From the NCBI GenBank assembly GCA_946902985.2, contig OX336388.2, forward strand, positions 290,634,526 to 290,698,525: DNA of 64,000 nt, in the 5' to 3' direction. Origin of the DNA: Meconema thalassinum (Eukaryota > Arthropoda > Insecta > Orthoptera > Tettigoniidae). A program made the translations under genes and the position numbers. Of this stretch, positions 45,668 through 58,071 are shown one piece after another; within the stretch, counting starts at the first letter, position 1, and every line of letters begins with the position of its first letter. Below the pieces are notes generated by a model. The model was not told where the DNA came from. It did not search any database and saw nothing but the letters and a program-made list of their open reading frames with translations.

Positions 45668-48399
45668 CCTAGCACTTGGGGCGACGTCCCCCTTTATGGG
45701 GTGAAACTACCCCCCCAAAATTGAAAACTCAATATCTTGGAAACTATGAACCCTAAAATTAGGCGTTATAGCTTTAAAAATAGGTGATGACATAGGCTTT
45801 TACCTGGATTGGTCATTTCACCCCTAAAACAGTAAATAGTCATGTTATGGGGAAAAAACGTGTTAAACACCTAAAAATGATGAATGAAACTAAGATCTTT
45901 TGTTTTTGATGAAAAATAGCAGGGGGGTGAAAACTACCCCAAAATTGAAAAATCGATACCTTGGAAACTAAGAACCGTAAAATTATGTGTAATAGCTTAA
46001 AAAATTCGTTGTGACATAGGCTTTTACCCGGATAGATGATGTCACCCCTAAAACAGTAAATAGTGATTTTACAGTGGGGGAAAAGGTTTTAAACGGGTAA
46101 AAATGATAATTGAACCTAAGATCTTTTGTTTTTGATGAAAAATAGCAGGGGGGTGAAAACTACCCCCAAATTGAAAAATCGATACCTTGGAAACTAAGAA
46201 CCGTAAAATTATGTGTAATAGCTTAAAAAATTCGTTGTGACATAGGCTTTTACCCGGATAGATGATGTCACCCCTAAAACAGTAAATAGTGATTTTACAG
46301 TGGGGAAAAAGGTTTTAAACGGGTAAAAATGATAATTGAACCTAAGATCTTTTGTTTTTGATGAAAAATAGCAGGGGGGTGAAAACTACCCCCAAATTGA
46401 AAAATCGATACCTTGGAAACTAAGAACCGTAAAATTATGTGTAATAGCTTAAAAAATTCGTTGTGACATAGGCTTTTACCCGGATAGATGATGTCACCCC
46501 TAAAACAGTAAATAGTGATTTTACAGTGGGGAAAAAGGTTTTAAACGGGTAAAAATGATAATTGAACCTAAGATCTTTTGTTTTTGATGAAAAATAGCAG
46601 GGGGGTGAAAACTACCCCAAAATTGAAAAATCGATACCTTGGAAACTAAGAACCGTAAAATTATGTGTAATAGCTTAAAAAATTCGTTGTGACATAGGCT
46701 TTTACCCGGATAGATGATGTCACCCCTAAAACAGTAAATAGTGATTTTACAGTGGGGAAAAAGGTTTTAAACGGGTAAAAATGATAATTGAACCTAAGAT
46801 CTTTTGTTTTTGATGAAAAATAGCAGGGGGGTGAAAACTACCCCCAAATTGAAAAATCGATACCTTGGAAACTAAGAACCGTAAAATTATGTGTAATAGC
46901 TTAAAAAATTCGTTGTGACATAGGCTTTTACCCGGATAGATGATGTCACCCCTAAAACAGTAAATAGTGATTTTACAGTGGGGAAAAAGGTTTTAAACGG
47001 GTAAAAATGATAATTGAACCTAAGATCTTTTGTTTTTGATGAAAAATAGCAGGGGGGTGAAAACTACCCCAAAATTGAAAAATCGATACCTTGGAAACTA
47101 AGAACCGTAAAATTATGTGTAATAGCTTAAAAAATTCGTTGTGACATAGGCTTTTACCCGGATAGATGATGTCACCCCTAAAACAGTAAATAGTGATTTT
47201 ACAGTGGGGAAAAAGGTTTTAAACGGGTAAAAATGATAATTGAACCTAAGATCTTTTCTTTTTGATGAAAAATAGCAGGGGGGTGAAAACTACCCCAAAA
47301 TTGAAAAATCGATACCTTGGAAACTAAGAACCGTAAAATTATGTGTAATAGCTTAAAAAATTCGTTGTGACATAGGCTTTTACCCGGATAGATGATGTCA
47401 CCCCTAAAACAGTAAATAGTGATTTTACAGTGGGGAAAAAGGTCTTAAACGGGTAAAAATGATAATTGAACCTAAGATCTTTTGTTTTTGATGAAAAATA
47501 GCAGGGGGGTGAAAACTACCCCCAAATTGAAAAATCGATACCTTGGAAACTAAGAACCGTAAAATTATGTGTAATAGCTTAAAAAATTCGTTGTGACATA
47601 GGCTTTTACCCGGATAGATGATGTCACCCCTAAAACAGTAAATAGTGATTTTACAGTGGGGAAAAAGGTCTTAAACGGGTAAAAATGATAATTGAACCTA
47701 AGATCTTTTGTTTTTAATGAAAAATAGCAGGGGGGTGAAAACTACCCCCAAATTGAAAAATCGATACCTTGGAAACTAAGAACCGTAAAATTATGTGTAA
47801 TAGCTTAAAAAATTCGTTGTGACATAGGCTTTTACCCGGATAGATGATGTCACCCCTAAAACAGTAAATAGTGATTTTACAGTGGGGAAAAAGGTTTTAA
47901 ACGGGTAAAAATGATAATTGAACCTAAGATCTTTTGTTTTTGATGAAAAATAGCAGGGGGGTGAAAACTACCCCCAAATTGAAAAATCGATACCTTGGAA
48001 ACTAAGAACCGTAAAATTATGTGTAATAGCTTAAAAAATTCGTTGTGACATAGGCTTTTACCCGGATAGATGATGTCACCCCTAAAACAGTAAATATTGA
48101 TTTTACAGTGGGGAAAAAGGTCTTAAACGGGTAAAAATGATAATTGAACCTAAGATCTTTTGTTTTTGATGAAAAATAGCAGGGGGGTGAAAACTACCCC
48201 CAAATTGAAAAATCGATACCTTGGAAACTAAGAACCGTAAAATTATGTGTAATAGCTTAAAAAATTCGTTGTGACATAGGCTTTTACCCGGATAGATGAT
48301 GTCACCCCTAAAACAGTAAATAGTGATTTTACAGTGGGGAAAAAGGTCTTAAACGGGTAAAAATGATAATTGAACCTAAGATCTTTTGTTTTTGATGAT
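45668..48399 (+). repeat. 226-bp tandem array, left arm, 11 units plus a diverged one
   Basis: The marker AAGATCTTTT recurs with its GATC at 45894, 46120, 46346, 46572, 46798, 47024, 47250, 47476, 47702, 47928, 48154 and 48380, always 226 bp apart. One diverged unit precedes 45,894. Variants distinguish units: CCCCCAAATT or CCCCAAAATT, GGTTTTAAAC or GGTCTTAAAC, and TCTTTTCTTT only in unit 7. The array runs directly into the PolB frame after TTTTTGATGA and replaces the polymerase's N-terminal region. Confidence 0.92.
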
Positions 48400-49423
48400 T
48401 CCAAATAGTGACATTCATAACTCTACTTTAACACATAAACATATTCCTTACAACATTTCTTTATACCTTCATTGTAATTTCGATAGTGAATTGTGCAGTT
48501 TCAAGCTCTTTAGGGGAAATAATTGCATTGAATTGTTTGTAAAGGAACTTTATAGTATTGTGGATAAACTTCAAACATATTACTTATCGGTTAAGCCAAT
48601 GTTAAAGATGACCGAAAATGAAGAAAGATTATTTTTGTCAAGTAAAATGTGTCACATTTGCGAGAAACCGATTGCAGTTAATGAACTCAAAGTACGCGAT
48701 CATTGTCACTTAACTGGAAAATATAGAGGAAGCGCACACAATAGTTGTAATTTAAATTACAAAGTAACAAAGGTTTTGCCTATAGCATTTCATAATCTAA
48801 CCGCCTATGATGGACATTTTATAATTAAAGAAATTTGCGAGAAACGTGATGGAGAGGTGTTACATAATCCTGGTCATATAAAATTGTTAGCGATGAATAT
48901 GGAACGTTACAAAGGGTTTACAAAGTATGTACGGGCTAAGAATGGATTCATTCAGTTAAGATTTTTCGATACATATAATTTCTTGTCCTGTTCACTAGAT
49001 CAATGTTCATCTTCGTTAAGCGAAGATTCAAAGCAAATAACACGACGTTATTTTAATGATGATGCACAGTTTCGACTTACTGCGAGAAAAGGTGTGTTTC
49101 CCTATGAATACGTCACGAGTATGGATGTTCTTAACGAAACTAAATTACCTGAAATATCCAAGTTTTATAGCAGCCTTAATGATCAAACAATATCGAATGA
49201 AGACTATGAGTTTGCTCAATCGGTGTGGGAAACGTTTTCCTGTCAAACATTAGGAGAATACGCAGATTTGTATTTAAAAGTTGACACACTTCTTTTGGCG
49301 GATGTCTTTGAAAATTTTAGATCGAATGGCATGGAAACTTATGGCATTGATGCAGCTCATTTTTTACACTGCTCCATCTATGTCTTGGTGTGCTATGAAA
49401 AAGATAACCAACGTTCAACTTGA
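48386..49423 (+). pseudogene. Protein-primed family B DNA polymerase, exonuclease part (left arm)
   Basis: This 345-codon frame (first ATG at 48395) is the N-terminal part of a Polinton-type PolB. It has a recombination endonuclease VII-like zinc module: CHIC at residues 89-92, then VRDHCHLTGKYRG and HNSCN to residue 122. The proofreading Exo II motif FHNLTAYD (135-142) and Exo III Y292 ... YLKVD300 follow, with GVFPYEY between. The Exo I motif (DxE), normally upstream, is absent because the frame opens at the edge of the 226-bp array. It leaves frame near 49,365 at a run of six T where the family pattern HF-Y-T would need five. Presumed role in the intact family: replication of the element DNA from a terminal protein. 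Mirror copy: 54,542-55,579. Confidence 0.85.
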
Positions 49424-49522
49424 ATTGCTTCAAGATATTGATATGTTACACTTTTTGAACGATCTATTCGAGGAGGAAATGTTCAGTGTATAACACGACA
49501 TGCGATTGCTAATAATAAGTAT

Positions 49523-50764
49523 ATGAAAACTTATGATGAGAAAAAGCAAGAGTCCTACATAATGTACTTTGACGTTAATAATTTGTATGGATATGCGATG
49601 ATGGAATATCTTCCAACGGGTGGCTTTAAATGGATTGCAAATGTTGAAGGCTTTGATGTTTTAACTATTGATGATACTTCAGAAATTGGATATATTTTGG
49701 AAGTAGATTTGACTTATCCTCAAGAGTTACATGACAAACATTCAGATTACCCTCTATGTCCAGAAAAGTTGACAAAGCTAATGGCTACCCTAGATAATAA
49801 AGAACGTTATGTTTTGCATTATAGATTGTTAAAGCAATGTATTCAACTAGGAATGAAATTAGATCGTATTCACAGAATAATTGAATTCAATCAGAGCCAA
49901 TGGCTAAAACCATATATTGATGTGAACACAGAGAAACGAAAACAAGCCAAAAATGATTTTGAAAAGAATTTTTATAAATTGATGAATAATGCAATTTTTG
50001 GTCGTTCACTGATGAATGTGAGGAAGTTAAGGGACATCAAATGGGTCACCAAATGGCATGGAGCTCGTGGTGGTAGGTCTTTAATAGCTAAGGCTAATTT
50101 TAAACATAGAATTATATTCGATGAACAATGTATGGTCATCGAGATGAGTAGACTAAAGATTTTTCACAATCAACCAGTATATGTTGGTGCATCTATATTA
50201 GATTTGTCTAAATGTAAAATGAATGACTTTCATTACAATGTTATTTTAGCAAATCCTGAATCAAATGTGAGGTTGTTATACACAGACACCGATAGTTTTA
50301 TGTATATATTCTATTATGATATTTATGAGTTCATGAAACAACATTCAAATTTGTTTGATACTGGAAACTATGAAACAAACAATCCTTTTGGCATTGTGAG
50401 ACAAAATAAAGGTGAAATTGGTTTAATGAAAGATGAAAATGCTGGAAGGATTGTTGAAGAATTTGTGGGGTTACGACCCAAAATGTATGCAATAAAATTG
50501 TGTGATGAAATGAATAGCTTGTGTAAGGCTAAAGGCATTAAGAAGAGTGTGAGTAAAAGTATGAATATTGATGAGTATCGAAAGTGTCTTTATAACAGAG
50601 AAAAAGTCAACAAAGTTCAAGTTTGTATAATTTCAAAATCTCATTCTGTATTTACTGTTCGGCAAAATAAGTTGGCAATTTCATCAAACGAAGATAAAAG
50701 ACACATAACTGAAAACGGAATTGATACTTTACCGTTTGGTCATTTTTCTCTGAAAAATGATTAG
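49523..50764 (+). pseudogene. Protein-primed family B DNA polymerase, polymerase part (left arm)
   Basis: This 413-codon frame continues the same polymerase. Motif A is YFDVNNLYGYAM (residues 15-26, metal-binding D17), motif B is YKLMNNAIFGR (151-161) and motif C is YTDTDSF (253-259, D255/D257). KMY at 340-342 is the K-x-Y motif. The C-terminus NGIDTLPFGHF matches family ends. Between 49,370 and 49,523 the correct frame is first shifted (SMSWCAMKKITNVQLEL near 49,380-49,430) and then restored at a five-T run near 49,456. All catalytic residues of the polymerase domain are visible, but upstream truncation makes the copy defective. Mirror copy: 53,201-54,442. Confidence 0.87.
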
Positions 50765-51943
50765 AAACAAATTGAGATTAAAGCAGTTCATCTCACTTAC
50801 TTTATTTCTTTCACACACACACACACTTTTATGCTGGTAATAATACTAATTTTTGTGTGTTCCTTTGCTTATGAAATCCTAGACTAGGAGTTCCACATTC
50901 GACATGATAGCGGAGTTTCATCTCCCATAAACTCGTCTCTGAGGTGGGTGCCAGAAAAGGCATCCAGCTGTAAAAACCACACCCTCACATAGACTTTCAT
51001 AACTTCTTACGTTGAGGTTCATAACACTACGTTGATTGATTTATCGGTTTCCTTTTCACAATTCCTGTCTATACATTCCTCTTGAAGGTTGCAAGATGCT
51101 TGCAAGGTTCCTAAAATGCAATTAAATTTAATAAATACCTTAAGATGGTTTGATTTGTTTAATGATATGGTGTTAATAGTATTTTTAGGTTTTGACTGGC
51201 TTTGCATTAAGAATTGACTAACCAAACATGAGTTACCTATCAGGGAAACATTTTGGCCACTATGTTGGCTATTGACCAGTGAGTTTAGCTGTTTATCATT
51301 TTTTTAAATCATAAACAACAGAGGGTTAAACGTATAGATAAACCGTGTGACCATGTTTGTTAAACAAGACATTATACCAGAGACAATTAGAATACTTATG
51401 TAGAGTTTACCAAAAATAATGTTGTGTAACAGTAAATGCTAGTCAACAGTTATACACTTCTAAAAAAAAATCATCATACAATACCTGAGAGCTCTTCTAA
51501 AATTATTGATGTGTAACATGATTCCACTAACTTGCTATGTATTTTTTGGCTTGGGGGTGATTTTCAAGAAATGCAAATGGAACTGAAATGCAATACAAAC
51601 AATGAGCGTGCCTGGTGGCTGAGATTGATACCACGACGTACTGTCGGTTATGTAGCTATGTGGAATGTATATCAAATATGGTTTACTTCAAGGTCTGGAG
51701 ATCCCTACAATTCCTACAATAAATGATCTTGAAATGGTCATCCTATGGTGTGAAAATATTTATTAGGTATATATATTTACTGAAAACAATTATGATTTAT
51801 TAAATGTTTATATGTTTACAGTATTGTTATTTAATGTAAGCACTTGAGGCACTACCGACCAATGGGAAGCAAAAAGTGGGAGCATATATGGGATGAAATG
51901 TGGGAGCAAAGCAAATATAAAAAGTGGGAGCAAATATGCTAAC
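50765..51943. other. Inner arm, non-coding (left)
   Basis: After the PolB stop there is a (CA)n tract at 50,812-50,827 and a segment near 50,935-51,000 (GTGGGTGCCAGAAAAGGCATCC) resembling a known insect SINE/RTE 3'-end block. Then ~900 bp of AT-rich sequence follows. A 64-codon frame at 51,532-51,726 has no recognised domain. Near the loop, GGGAGCAAATATG/GTGGGAGCAAAG-type short repeats occur. The mirror is 52,022-53,200. Confidence 0.5.
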
Positions 51944-52021
51944 AAATATGTCAACAAATATGCCGGCAAAAGTATATACACAATTCAAGATAGTTGAAAG
52001 TAAAGTATATACACAATTCAA
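51944..52021. other. Central loop of the palindrome
   Basis: Seventy-eight bases separate the arms (inverted pairing ends at GCTAAC 51943 / GTTAGC 52022). The loop holds a direct repeat AGTATATACACAATTCAAG at 51971-51989 and 52004-52022 and a short ACAAATATG repeat that extends from the left arm. It shows no gene. Confidence 0.8.
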
Positions 52022-53200
52022 GTTAGCATATTTGCTCCCACTTTTTATATTTGCTTTGCTCCCACATTTCATCCCATATATGCTCCCACTTTTTGCTTCC
52101 CATTGGTCGGTAGTGCCTCAAGCGCTTACATTAAATAACAATACTGTAAACATATAAACATTTAATAAATCATAATTGTTTTCAGTAAATATATATACCT
52201 AATAAATATTTTCACACCATAGGATGACCATTTCAAGATCATTTATTGTAGGAATTGTAGGGATCTCCAGACCTTGAAGTAAACCATATTTGATATACAT
52301 TCCACATAGCTACATAACCGACAGTACGTCGTGGTATCAATCTCAGCCACCAGGCACGCTCATTGTTTGTATTGCATTTCAGTTCCATTTGCATTTCTTG
52401 AAAATCACCCCCAAGCCAAAAAATACATAGCAAGTTAGTGGAATCATGTTACACATCAATAATTTTAGAAGAGCTCTCATGTATTGTATGATGATTTTTT
52501 TTTAGAAGTGTATAACTGTTGACTAGCATTTACTGTTACACAACATTATTTTTGGTAAACTCTACATAAGTATTCTAATTGTCTCTGGTATAATGTCTTG
52601 TTTAACAAACATGGTCACACGGTTTATCTATACGTTTAACCCTCTGTTGTTTATGATTTAAAAAAATGATAAACAGCTAAACTCACTGGTCAATAGCCAA
52701 CATAGTGGCCAAAATGTTTCCCTGATAGGTAACTCATGTTTGGTTAGTCAATTCTTAATGCAAAGCCAGTCAAAACCTAAAAATACTATTAACACCATAT
52801 CATTAAACAAATCAAACCATCTTAAGGTATTTATTAAATTTAATTGCATTTTAGGAACCTTGCAAGCATCTTGCAACCTTCAAGAGGAATGTATAGACAG
52901 GAATTGTGAAAAGGAAACCGATAAATCAATCAACGTAGTGTTATGAACCTCAACGTAAGAAGTTATGAAAGTCTATGTGAGGGTGTGGTTTTTACAGCTG
53001 GATGCCTTTTCTGGCACCCACCTCAGAGACGAGTTTATGGGAGATGAAACTCCGCTATCATGTCGAATGTGGAACTCCTAGTCTAGGATTTCATAAGCAA
53101 AGGAACACACAAAAATTAGTATTATTACCAGCATAAAAGTGTGTGTGTGTGTGAAAGAAATAAAGTAAGTGAGATGAACTGCTTTAATCTCAATTTGTTT
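52022..53200. other. Inner arm, non-coding (right)
   Basis: Mirror of 50,765-51,943. Two single-base differences were noticed: C/A at about 51,487 and A/G at about 51,845 (left-arm coordinates). Confidence 0.5.
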
Positions 53201-54442
53201 CTAATCATTTTTCAGAGAAAAATGACCAAACGGTAAAGTATCAATTCCGTTTTCAGTTATGTGTCTTTTATCTTCGTTTGATGAAATTGCCAACTTATTT
53301 TGCCGAACAGTAAATACAGAATGAGATTTTGAAATTATACAAACTTGAACTTTGTTGACTTTTTCTCTGTTATAAAGACACTTTCGATACTCATCAATAT
53401 TCATACTTTTACTCACACTCTTCTTAATGCCTTTAGCCTTACACAAGCTATTCATTTCATCACACAATTTTATTGCATACATTTTGGGTCGTAACCCCAC
53501 AAATTCTTCAACAATCCTTCCAGCATTTTCATCTTTCATTAAACCAATTTCACCTTTATTTTGTCTCACAATGCCAAAAGGATTGTTTGTTTCATAGTTT
53601 CCAGTATCAAACAAATTTGAATGTTGTTTCATGAACTCATAAATATCATAATAGAATATATACATAAAACTATCGGTGTCTGTGTATAACAACCTCACAT
53701 TTGATTCAGGATTTGCTAAAATAACATTGTAATGAAAGTCATTCATTTTACATTTAGACAAATCTAATATAGATGCACCAACATATACTGGTTGATTGTG
53801 AAAAATCTTTAGTCTACTCATCTCGATGACCATACATTGTTCATCGAATATAATTCTATGTTTAAAATTAGCCTTAGCTATTAAAGACCTACCACCACGA
53901 GCTCCATGCCATTTGGTGACCCATTTGATGTCCCTTAACTTCCTCACATTCATCAGTGAACGACCAAAAATTGCATTATTCATCAATTTATAAAAATTCT
54001 TTTCAAAATCATTTTTGGCTTGTTTTCGTTTCTCTGTGTTCACATCAATATATGGTTTTAGCCATTGGCTCTGATTGAATTCAATTATTCTGTGAATACG
54101 ATCTAATTTCATTCCTAGTTGAATACATTGCTTTAACAATCTATAATGCAAAACATAACGTTCTTTATTATCTAGGGTAGCCATTAGCTTTGTCAACTTT
54201 TCTGGACATAGAGGGTAATCTGAATGTTTGTCATGTAACTCTTGAGGATAAGTCAAATCTACTTCCAAAATATATCCAATTTCTGAAGTATCATCAATAG
54301 TTAAAACATCAAAGCCTTCAACATTTGCAATCCATTTAAAGCCACCCGTTGGAAGATATTCCATCATCGCATATCCATACAAATTATTAACGTCAAAGTA
54401 CATTATGTAGGACTCTTGCTTTTTCTCATCATAAGTTTTCAT
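53201..54442 (-). pseudogene. Protein-primed family B DNA polymerase, polymerase part (right arm)
   Basis: Residue-for-residue the same 413-residue product as 49,523-50,764, on the opposite strand, with motifs A, B, C and KMY at the same positions. No amino-acid difference is seen between the arms. Together with the shared frame disruptions upstream, this shows the arms were copied from, or homogenised to, one already broken gene. Confidence 0.87.
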
Positions 54443-54541
54443 ATACTTATTATTAGCAATCGCATGTCGTGTTATACACTGAACATTTCCTCCTCGAATA
54501 GATCGTTCAAAAAGTGTAACATATCAATATCTTGAAGCAAT

Positions 54542-55579
54542 TCAAGTTGAACGTTGGTTATCTTTTTCATAGCACACCAAGACATAGATGGAGCAGTGTA
54601 AAAAATGAGCTGCATCAATGCCATAAGTTTCCATGCCATTCGATCTAAAATTTTCAAAGACATCCGCCAAAAGAAGTGTGTCAACTTTTAAATACAAATC
54701 TGCGTATTCTCCTAATGTTTGACAGGAAAACGTTTCCCACACCGATTGAGCAAACTCATAGTCTTCATTCGATATTGTTTGATCATTAAGGCTGCTATAA
54801 AACTTGGATATTTCAGGTAATTTAGTTTCGTTAAGAACATCCATACTCGTGACGTATTCATAGGGAAACACACCTTTTCTCGCAGTAAGTCGAAACTGTG
54901 CATCATCATTAAAATAACGTCGTGTTATTTGCTTTGAATCTTCGCTTAACGAAGATGAACATTGATCTAGTGAACAGGACAAGAAATTATATGTATCGAA
55001 AAATCTTAACTGAATGAATCCATTCTTAGCCCGTACATACTTTGTAAACCCTTTGTAACGTTCCATATTCATCGCTAACAATTTTATATGACCAGGATTA
55101 TGTAACACCTCTCCATCACGTTTCTCGCAAATTTCTTTAATTATAAAATGTCCATCATAGGCGGTTAGATTATGAAATGCTATAGGCAAAACCTTTGTTA
55201 CTTTGTAATTTAAATTACAACTATTGTGTGCGCTTCCTCTATATTTTCCAGTTAAGTGACAATGATCGCGTACTTTGAGTTCATTAACTGCAATCGGTTT
55301 CTCGCAAATGTGACACATTTTACTTGACAAAAATAATCTTTCTTCATTTTCGGTCATCTTTAACATTGGCTTAACCGATAAGTAATATGTTTGAAGTTTA
55401 TCCACAATACTATAAAGTTCCTTTACAAACAATTCAATGCAATTATTTCCCCTAAAGAGCTTGAAACTGCACAATTCACTATCGAAATTACAATGAAGGT
55501 ATAAAGAAATGTTGTAAGGAATATGTTTATGTGTTAAAGTAGAGTTATGAATGTCACTATTTGGAATCATCAAAAACAA
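54542..55579 (-). pseudogene. Protein-primed family B DNA polymerase, exonuclease part (right arm)
   Basis: Identical 345-residue product to 48,386-49,423: endonuclease VII-like zinc module, Exo II and Exo III present, Exo I missing at the array junction. The same extra-T and missing-T runs separate it from the downstream frame. Confidence 0.85.
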
Positions 55580-58071
55580 AAGATCTTAGGTTCAATTATC
55601 ATTTTTACCCGTTTAAGACCTTTTTCCCCACTGTAAAATCACTATTTACTGTTTTAGGGGTGACATCATCTATCCGGGTAAAAGCCTATGTCACAACGAA
55701 TTTTTTAAGCTATTACACATAATTTTACGGTTCTTAGTTTCCAAGGTATCGATTTTTCAATTTGGGGGTAGTTTTCACCCCCCTGCTATTTTTCATCAAA
55801 AACAAAAGATCTTAGGTTCAATTATCATTTTTACCCGTTTAAGACCTTTTTCCCCACTGTAAAATCACTATTTACTGTTTTAGGGGTGACATCATCTATC
55901 CGGGTAAAAGCCTATGTCACAACGAATTTTTTAAGCTATTACACATAATTTTACGGTTCTTAGTTTCCAAGGTATCGATTTTTCAATTTGGGGGTAGTTT
56001 TCACCCCCCTGCTATTTTTCATCAAAAACAAAAGATCTTAGGTTCAATTATCATTTTTACCCGTTTAAAACCTTTTTCCCCACTGTAAAATCACTATTTA
56101 CTGTTTTAGGGGTGACATCATCTATCCGGGTAAAAGCCTATGTCACAACGAATTTTTTAAGCTATTACACATAATTTTACGGTTCTTAGTTTCCAAGGTA
56201 TCGATTTTTCAATTTGGGGGTAGTTTTCACCCCCCTGCTATTTTTCATCAAAAACAAAAGATCTTAGGTTCAATTATCATTTTTACCCGTTTAAGACCTT
56301 TTTCCCCACTGTAAAATCACTATTTACTGTTTTAGGGGTGACATCATCTATCCGGGTAAAAGCCTATGTCACAACGAATTTTTTAAGCTATTACACATAA
56401 TTTTACGGTTCTTAGTTTCCAAGGTATCGATTTTTCAATTTGGGGGTAGTTTTCACCCCCCTGCTATTTTTCATCAAAAACAAAAGATCTTAGGTTCAAT
56501 TATCATTTTTACCCGTTTAAGACCTTTTTCCCCACTGTAAAATCACTATTTACTGTTTTAGGGGTGACATCATCTATCCGGGTAAAAGCCTATGTCACAA
56601 CGAATTTTTTAAGCTATTACACATAATTTTACGGTTCTTAGTTTCCAAGGTATCGATTTTTCAATTTTGGGGTAGTTTTCACCCCCCTGCTATTTTTCAT
56701 CAAAAAGAAAAGATCTTAGGTTCAATTATCATTTTTACCCGTTTAAAACCTTTTTCCCCACTGTAAAATCACTATTTACTGTTTTAGGGGTGACATCATC
56801 TATCCGGGTAAAAGCCTATGTCACAACGAATTTTTTAAGCTATTACACATAATTTTACGGTTCTTAGTTTCCAAGGTATCGATTTTTCAATTTTGGGGTA
56901 GTTTTCACCCCCCTGCTATTTTTCATCAAAAACAAAAGATCTTAGGTTCAATTATCATTTTTACCCGTTTAAAACCTTTTTCCCCACTGTAAAATCACTA
57001 TTTACTGTTTTAGGGGTGACATCATCTATCCGGGTAAAAGCCTATGTCACAACGAATTTTTTAAGCTATTACACATAATTTTACGGTTCTTAGTTTCCAA
57101 GGTATCGATTTTTCAATTTGGGGGTAGTTTTCACCCCCCTGCTATTTTTCATCAAAAACAAAAGATCTTAGGTTCAATTATCATTTTTACCCGTTTAAAA
57201 CCTTTTTCCCCACTGTAAAATCACTATTTACTGTTTTAGGGGTGACATCATCTATCCGGGTAAAAGCCTATGTCACAACGAATTTTTTAAGCTATTACAC
57301 ATAATTTTACGGTTCTTAGTTTCCAAGGTATCGATTTTTCAATTTTGGGGTAGTTTTCACCCCCCTGCTATTTTTCATCAAAAACAAAAGATCTTAGGTT
57401 CAATTATCATTTTTACCCGTTTAAAACCTTTTTCCCCACTGTAAAATCACTATTTACTGTTTTAGGGGTGACATCATCTATCCGGGTAAAAGCCTATGTC
57501 ACAACGAATTTTTTAAGCTATTACACATAATTTTACGGTTCTTAGTTTCCAAGGTATCGATTTTTCAATTTGGGGGTAGTTTTCACCCCCCTGCTATTTT
57601 TCATCAAAAACAAAAGATCTTAGGTTCAATTATCATTTTTACCCGTTTAAAACCTTTTTCCCCACTGTAAAATCACTATTTACTGTTTTAGGGGTGACAT
57701 CATCTATCCGGGTAAAAGCCTATGTCACAACGAATTTTTTAAGCTATTACACATAATTTTACGGTTCTTAGTTTCCAAGGTATCGATTTTTCAATTTGGG
57801 GGTAGTTTTCACCCCCCTGCTATTTTTCATCAAAAACAAAAGATCTTAGTTTCATTTATCATTTTTAGGTGTTTAACACGTTTTTTCCCCATAACATGAC
57901 TATTTACTGTTTTAGGGGTGAAATGACCAATCCAGGTAAAAGCCTATGTCATCACCTATTTTTAAAGCTATAACGCCTAATTTTAGGGTTCATAGTTTCC
58001 AAGATATTGAGTTTTCAATTTTGGGGGGGTAGTTTCACCCCATAAAGGGGGACGTCGCCCCAAGTGCTAGG
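55566..58071 (-). repeat. 226-bp tandem array, right arm, 10 units plus a diverged one
   Basis: The GATC markers recur every 226 bp from 55585 to 57845. Read outward from the centre, unit variants follow the same order as the left array (units 11 to 2), including the unique TCTTTTCTTT unit 7 near 56,710. The left array's unit 1 (CCCCAAAATT with GTGGGGGAAAA) has no partner. Unit-specific changes at left 47,714 (TTAATG) and 48,097 (ATATTGA) are absent here. Confidence 0.92.

Noticed and set aside
45894..48380. 226-bp array as a CRISPR array
   Set aside because: Units are contiguous and near-identical over their full length with no unique spacers, in eukaryotic transposon context.
49056..49253. 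Extra small genes inside the PolB region
   Set aside because: Frames at 49,056-49,253 and their mirror are out-of-frame shadows of PolB.
51532..51726. 64-codon ORF (mirrored at 52,239-52,433) as a second gene of the element
   Set aside because: No domain or family resemblance; identity in both arms is explained by the palindrome and gives no evidence of selection.
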